64,000 nt of DNA from an uncultured Lacinutrix sp. (GTDB taxonomy: Bacteria > Bacteroidota > Bacteroidia > Flavobacteriales > Flavobacteriaceae): NCBI RefSeq assembly GCF_947500325.1, contig NZ_CANMRQ010000005.1:124001-188000 (forward strand). The letters are read 5' to 3'. This document shows positions 60,585 through 64,000 of the stretch, in pieces. Positions within the stretch are counted from its first letter, which is position 1; the number at the start of each line of letters is the position of its first letter. The position numbers were made by a program, and so were the translations under genes. The notes under the pieces were generated by a model. The model was not told where the DNA came from. It did not search any database and was given only the letters and a program-made list of their open reading frames with translations.

Positions 60585-61905
60585 ATACACTTACATTTAC
60601 AAATTCGAAACGTACTATACCATCTTCATCAATTTTAGAAAGTTCTACTTGATGTAGTGTATTTACTAATTCTGGATCCCATGGAGCTTTAACTTTTACA
60701 TAGTTTTCTGTAAAACCATGAATATAACCTTCTTTATTTTCGCTCTCAAATAATACTGTTCTTGAAGAACCTATTTGTTTTTCATAAAATGCGCGGCGTT
60801 TTTTTACGCTTAAACCTCTTAGCATTTTACTACGTTTTGCTCTAATATTTTTAGGTACAACGTTTGCCATACTTGCAGCTACAGTATTCTCTCTTTCAGA
60901 ATAAGTAAAAACATGTAAATAAGAAATATCAAGAGTATTTAAAAAGTTGTAGGTTTCTAAAAAATGGGTTTCTGTTTCTCCTGGAAAGCCTACAATCACA
61001 TCTACACCTATACAAGCATGTGGCATGACCTCTTTTATCTTATTAACACGATCTATATATAATTCTGTCATGTATCGACGTCGCATTAGTTTAAGAATTT
61101 CATTATTTCCACTCTGTAAAGGAATATGAAAATGGGGCACAAATGTTCTACTATTAGCAACAAAATCTATCGTCTCATTTTTTAATAAATTTGGCTCTAT
61201 AGAAGAAATTCTAAGACGTTCAATACCTTCAACATTATCTAAAGCCTGTACTAGTTCATAAAACGTATGCTCATGCTTTTTGTTTCCAAATTCTCCTTTA
61301 CCATAATCTCCAATATTAACGCCAGTTAATACAATTTCTTTAATACCCTTTTCTGAAATTTCTTTTGCATTTTTTAGTACATTTTCCAATTCATCACTTC
61401 TAGAAATGCCTCTAGCTAAAGGAATAGTACAATATGTACATTTATAATCACATCCATCTTGTACCTTTAAAAAAGCACGTGTTCTATCTCCTATTGAATA
61501 ACTACCAACATAAAAATCGGCATCATTAATATCGCATGAATGTACCTCGCCAAAATCATTTTTAGTTAAATCGTTTAAATAGTCTGTAATCTTAAATTTC
61601 TCTGTTGCTCCAAGTACTAAATCTACTCCATTAACATCTGCTAATTCTTGAGGTTTTAATTGAGCATAACAACCTACTGCTACAACAAAAGCTTCCGTAT
61701 TTACTTTTTGCGCTTGTTTTACTATCGTTTTAAAACGTTTATCTGCATTTTCTGTTACAGAACAGGTGTTAATAACATAAATATCTGCCATTTCAGAAAA
61801 ATCTACACGAGTAAAACCTTCATTTTTAAAACTCCTTGCTATAGTAGAAGTTTCAGAAAAATTTAGTTTACAACCTAAAGTATAAAAGGCAACTTTTTTA
61901 TTCAT
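60583..61905 (-). CDS. mtaB: tRNA t6A37 methylthiotransferase MtaB
   Basis: A 440-residue radical SAM methylthiotransferase that turns t6A37 into ms2t6A37 in ANN-reading tRNAs. Seen: the UPF0004 N-terminal cysteines C12 (GCKLNFSE), C48 (NTCSV) and C79 (VGCYA); the radical SAM motif C152-x3-C156-x2-C159 (DGCDYKCTYCTIP); and a C-terminal TRAM-like region. The short FYTLGCKLNFSE start fits MtaB rather than MiaB. Confidence 0.95.
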   Translation of the reverse strand: MNKKVAFYTLGCKLNFSETSTIARSFKNEGFTRVDFSEMADIYVINTCSVTENADKRFKTIVKQAQKVNTEAFVVAVGCYAQLKPQELADVNGVDLVLGATEKFKITDYLNDLTKNDFGEVHSCDINDADFYVGSYSIGDRTRAFLKVQDGCDYKCTYCTIPLARGISRSDELENVLKNAKEISEKGIKEIVLTGVNIGDYGKGEFGNKKHEHTFYELVQALDNVEGIERLRISSIEPNLLKNETIDFVANSRTFVPHFHIPLQSGNNEILKLMRRRYMTELYIDRVNKIKEVMPHACIGVDVIVGFPGETETHFLETYNFLNTLDISYLHVFTYSERENTVAASMANVVPKNIRAKRSKMLRGLSVKKRRAFYEKQIGSSRTVLFESENKEGYIHGFTENYVKVKAPWDPELVNTLHQVELSKIDEDGIVRFEFVNVSV

Positions 61906-61980
61906 TTTATAGTTTTATCATTTTCGTGCAGATAGAAATCTCTTATATTTACAGTGACTCGATCTTCTTTTTTGGAAGCG

Positions 61981-61988
61981 CAAATTTA
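61981..61988 (-). promoter_or_regulatory. -7 promoter element of mtaB
   Basis: Minus-strand TAAATTTG matches TAnnTTTG, 75 bases before the mtaB start. It lies close to the divergent gene that begins at 62004, so the two genes share this intergenic DNA. Confidence 0.35.
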
Positions 61989-62003
61989 CAACTAAATTAT
62001 AGA

Positions 62004-63632
62004 ATGATAAAATTGAAAAACAGCCAACATCTACTTATAAAATACTATTTTTCAATAGCTTGTCTATTTTTTTTACTTTTTGCTTGCGGAAATGATAACA
62101 ATTCAAACCAAAATCGGCAAGTTTTTAGATACAATGAACATAAAAATATAGGATCTTTAGATCCGGCATTTGCAAAAGATAACGCAGATATATGGGCAGT
62201 AAACCAACTTTTTAACGGTTTACTACAAATGGATGAGAACTTAAATGTACAACCATCAATTGCTAAAAGTTATAGCGTTTCTGAAGATGCACTCACTTAT
62301 ACATTTAACCTTAGAAATGATGTTTATTTTCATAAACATCATTTATTTGGTAAAGACTCTACAAGAATTGTAAATGCTTCAGATTTTGAATATAGTTTTA
62401 ATCGTTTAATAGATAAAAAGGTGGCTTCTCCTGGCCGTTGGGTTATGGATATGGTCGAGAGTTTTTCTGCAGAAAATAATGATACTTTCAAAATAAAGCT
62501 AACACAACCATTTCCTGCTTTTTTAGGACTACTAACCATGAAATATTGCTCTGTTGTTCCTAAAGAAATTGTAGAACATTATGGTAGTGATTTTAGATCT
62601 AACGCTATTGGTACTGGTCCTTTTAAACTTAAGCGTTGGGAAGAAAATATAAAACTAGTATTTAGACGACATAATAATTATTTTGAAACTGATGACAAGG
62701 GCAAAAAACTACCTTATTTAGAAGCTGTAGCAATTACTTTTTTACCAGACAAACAGAGTGAATTTTTACAATTTATACAAGGTAATTTAGATTTTTTAAA
62801 TTCTTTAGACGCTTCGTACCAAGATGACATTTTAACTTCTCAAGGACAATTAAGAGACAAGTATGTTCAGGATATAGATGTTATTCGCGGTCCATATTTA
62901 AATACAGAATATCTTGCGTTTTATATGGATACTAACCTAAACGAAATACAATCAAAACTATTAAGACAGGCTGTAAATTATGGTTTCGACAGAAAAAAAA
63001 TGATGACTTATCTACGAAACGGTATTGGAATTCCTGCCAATGGTGGATTTATACCTAAAGGTTTACCAGGTTTTAATAGTACTATTGGGTTTAATTATAA
63101 TCCAGAAAAAGCTAAATTACTAATTTCTCAATTTAAAACAGAAACTGGTAATAACTCTCCAGAAATAACAATTACTACAACTAGTAATTATTTGAATTTT
63201 TGTGAATACATACAAAGGGAACTACAAAAAGTGAATTTAAATGTTAATGTTGATGTCATACCTGCTTCTACATTAAAAAGTGCAAAAGCTAATGGTAAAC
63301 TAGATTTTTTTAGAGCGAGTTGGGTAGCAGACTATCCAGATGCACAAAATTATCTATCTCTATTTTACAGTAAAAATTTCGCTCCTAATGGGCCAAATTA
63401 TACGCACTTTAAAAACGAACAGTTTGATAACTGGTATGAACAATCATTTGTAGAAACAAACATTAAAAAAAGAGAAGAACTGTATGCCAAGATGGACAGC
63501 CTTGTTATTAATGAAACACCTATAGTACCTATGTATTATGATGAAGTTATTAGATTTAAAAGAAAAAACATTTCAGGTTTAGGTAACAACCCAACAAACC
63601 TTCTAGAACTAAAATCTGTTAAAAAAGAATAG
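62004..63632 (+). CDS. ABC transporter substrate-binding lipoprotein, oligopeptide (SBP_bac_5) family
   Basis: About 542 residues from the ATG at 62004; an upstream ATG at 61926 adds residues with no signal. The lipoprotein signal peptide ends LLFAC (cysteine 28). The family-5 solute-binding fold shows FRYNEHKNIGSLDPAFAKDN, NQLFNGLLQMDENLNVQPSIAKSY, GTGPFKLKRWEEN and RQAVNYGFDRKKMM. It binds peptides or similar compounds outside the cytoplasm. No permease or ATPase gene is nearby. Confidence 0.92.
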   Translation: MIKLKNSQHLLIKYYFSIACLFFLLFACGNDNNSNQNRQVFRYNEHKNIGSLDPAFAKDNADIWAVNQLFNGLLQMDENLNVQPSIAKSYSVSEDALTYTFNLRNDVYFHKHHLFGKDSTRIVNASDFEYSFNRLIDKKVASPGRWVMDMVESFSAENNDTFKIKLTQPFPAFLGLLTMKYCSVVPKEIVEHYGSDFRSNAIGTGPFKLKRWEENIKLVFRRHNNYFETDDKGKKLPYLEAVAITFLPDKQSEFLQFIQGNLDFLNSLDASYQDDILTSQGQLRDKYVQDIDVIRGPYLNTEYLAFYMDTNLNEIQSKLLRQAVNYGFDRKKMMTYLRNGIGIPANGGFIPKGLPGFNSTIGFNYNPEKAKLLISQFKTETGNNSPEITITTTSNYLNFCEYIQRELQKVNLNVNVDVIPASTLKSAKANGKLDFFRASWVADYPDAQNYLSLFYSKNFAPNGPNYTHFKNEQFDNWYEQSFVETNIKKREELYAKMDSLVINETPIVPMYYDEVIRFKRKNISGLGNNPTNLLELKSVKKE

Positions 63633-64000
63633 ACTCTTCTTTTATTTTTCTTTCGTTTGTTATACCCATTACTATTAAATACTGAGAAATACCATATACT
63701 AACATTATTAATATTTCATGAAACGGAAAGTTTTCATAATAGAAAGATTGTATTAAACTTATACTGTCTGACACTACTGCCGTAAAAACACCAGCTATAA
63801 CTAATAAATAACTACTTTTAATCACCTCATTTTTTCTTAAGAAAGCAAATAAAATCACTATTAAAGAAGCAAATAAATATACCATAGCTGGAATAAAAAA
63901 GTCTCCTAAATTGTCTATTACTAGAAGCATAATTAAAACCATATATATAAAACAAATAATAAAATATGGCATAAGACTAGTTAGATTAAAATCTTTTTCA
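63619..64000 (-). CDS. YhhN (lysoplasmalogenase-like) membrane protein (partial)
   Basis: The C-terminal part of a polytopic membrane protein. The frame stays open to the right edge, so the start lies outside the window; an internal ATG at 63972 is probably not the true start. About 126 residues are present, with several helices and the pattern GDFFIPAMVYLFASLIVILF, VFTAVVSDSISLI and YGISQYLIVMG, as in the YhhN/TMEM86 family, whose members cleave lysoplasmalogens. Its last 14 bases overlap the end of the convergent binding-protein gene. Confidence 0.75.
   Translation of the reverse strand, partial: EKDFNLTSLMPYFIICFIYMVLIMLLVIDNLGDFFIPAMVYLFASLIVILFAFLRKNEVIKSSYLLVIAGVFTAVVSDSISLIQSFYYENFPFHEILIMLVYGISQYLIVMGITNERKIKEESILF

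Noticed and set aside
1-64000. Search for tRNA, rRNA, CRISPR arrays and insertion sequences
   Set aside because: I saw no convincing tRNA cloverleaf, rRNA block, spaced direct-repeat array or transposase; a covariance-model scan would be needed to be sure.

Overview
The window looks like chromosomal DNA of a marine-type Flavobacteriaceae bacterium (phylum Bacteroidota). Evidence: very AT-rich sequence; promoter elements of the Bacteroidota type (TTTG, about 19 bases, TAnnTTTG), best seen before rpmH; a type IX secretion (T9SS) C-terminal sorting domain; DUF4252, DUF5777 and YncE/DUF5074-type proteins; no Shine-Dalgarno pattern; and many TTG start codons. I saw no tRNA, rRNA, CRISPR array, insertion sequence or phage gene.

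Layout. 1-21.7 kb is mostly housekeeping: a serine hydrolase (cut by the left edge), a GT4 glycosyltransferase, a haem-binding protein, purB, an ECF sigma factor with a membrane partner and two DUF4252 proteins, an S41 peptidase and a Dph6-like ATPase. Next comes a vitamin B12 uptake locus: a BtuG-like surface propeller and a BtuB-type receptor behind a clear cobalamin riboswitch (about 12.61-12.79 kb, minus strand), with a divergent BtuFCD-type ABC importer. Then rmuC, a thioesterase and a four-gene envelope/redox operon ending in yceI follow. 53.9-64 kb is again core-like: carB, rpmH, a half-size TSUP protein, a lytic transglycosylase, mtaB, an oligopeptide-type binding protein and a YhhN protein cut by the right edge.

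22.0-53.8 kb is an accessory region of about 32 kb in several transcription units. It holds four B12-binding-type radical SAM proteins, one SPASM radical SAM protein, six class I methyltransferases, six membrane-anchored SGNH hydrolases, a dolichol-phosphate-mannose-synthase-like GT2, two GT-C (GT39-like) membrane glycosyltransferases, a GT4, a NodB deacetylase, a GNAT enzyme, a flippase-like protein, an acyltransferase-3, a 2OG-Fe(II) oxygenase, a nucleotidyltransferase-like protein, and a carbamoyltransferase/SxtJ/SxtK-like (DUF5989) set. I saw no Wzy polymerase, Wzz/Wzc/Wza export gene, or nucleotide-sugar synthesis gene. My reading is a locus that builds and heavily decorates (methyl, acyl, carbamoyl) a cell-surface glycan or glycolipid. 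The product is unknown and this is inference from gene families. The B12 importer 7 kb away could supply the cofactor, and carB, next to the carbamoyltransferase, makes its carbamoyl-phosphate substrate.
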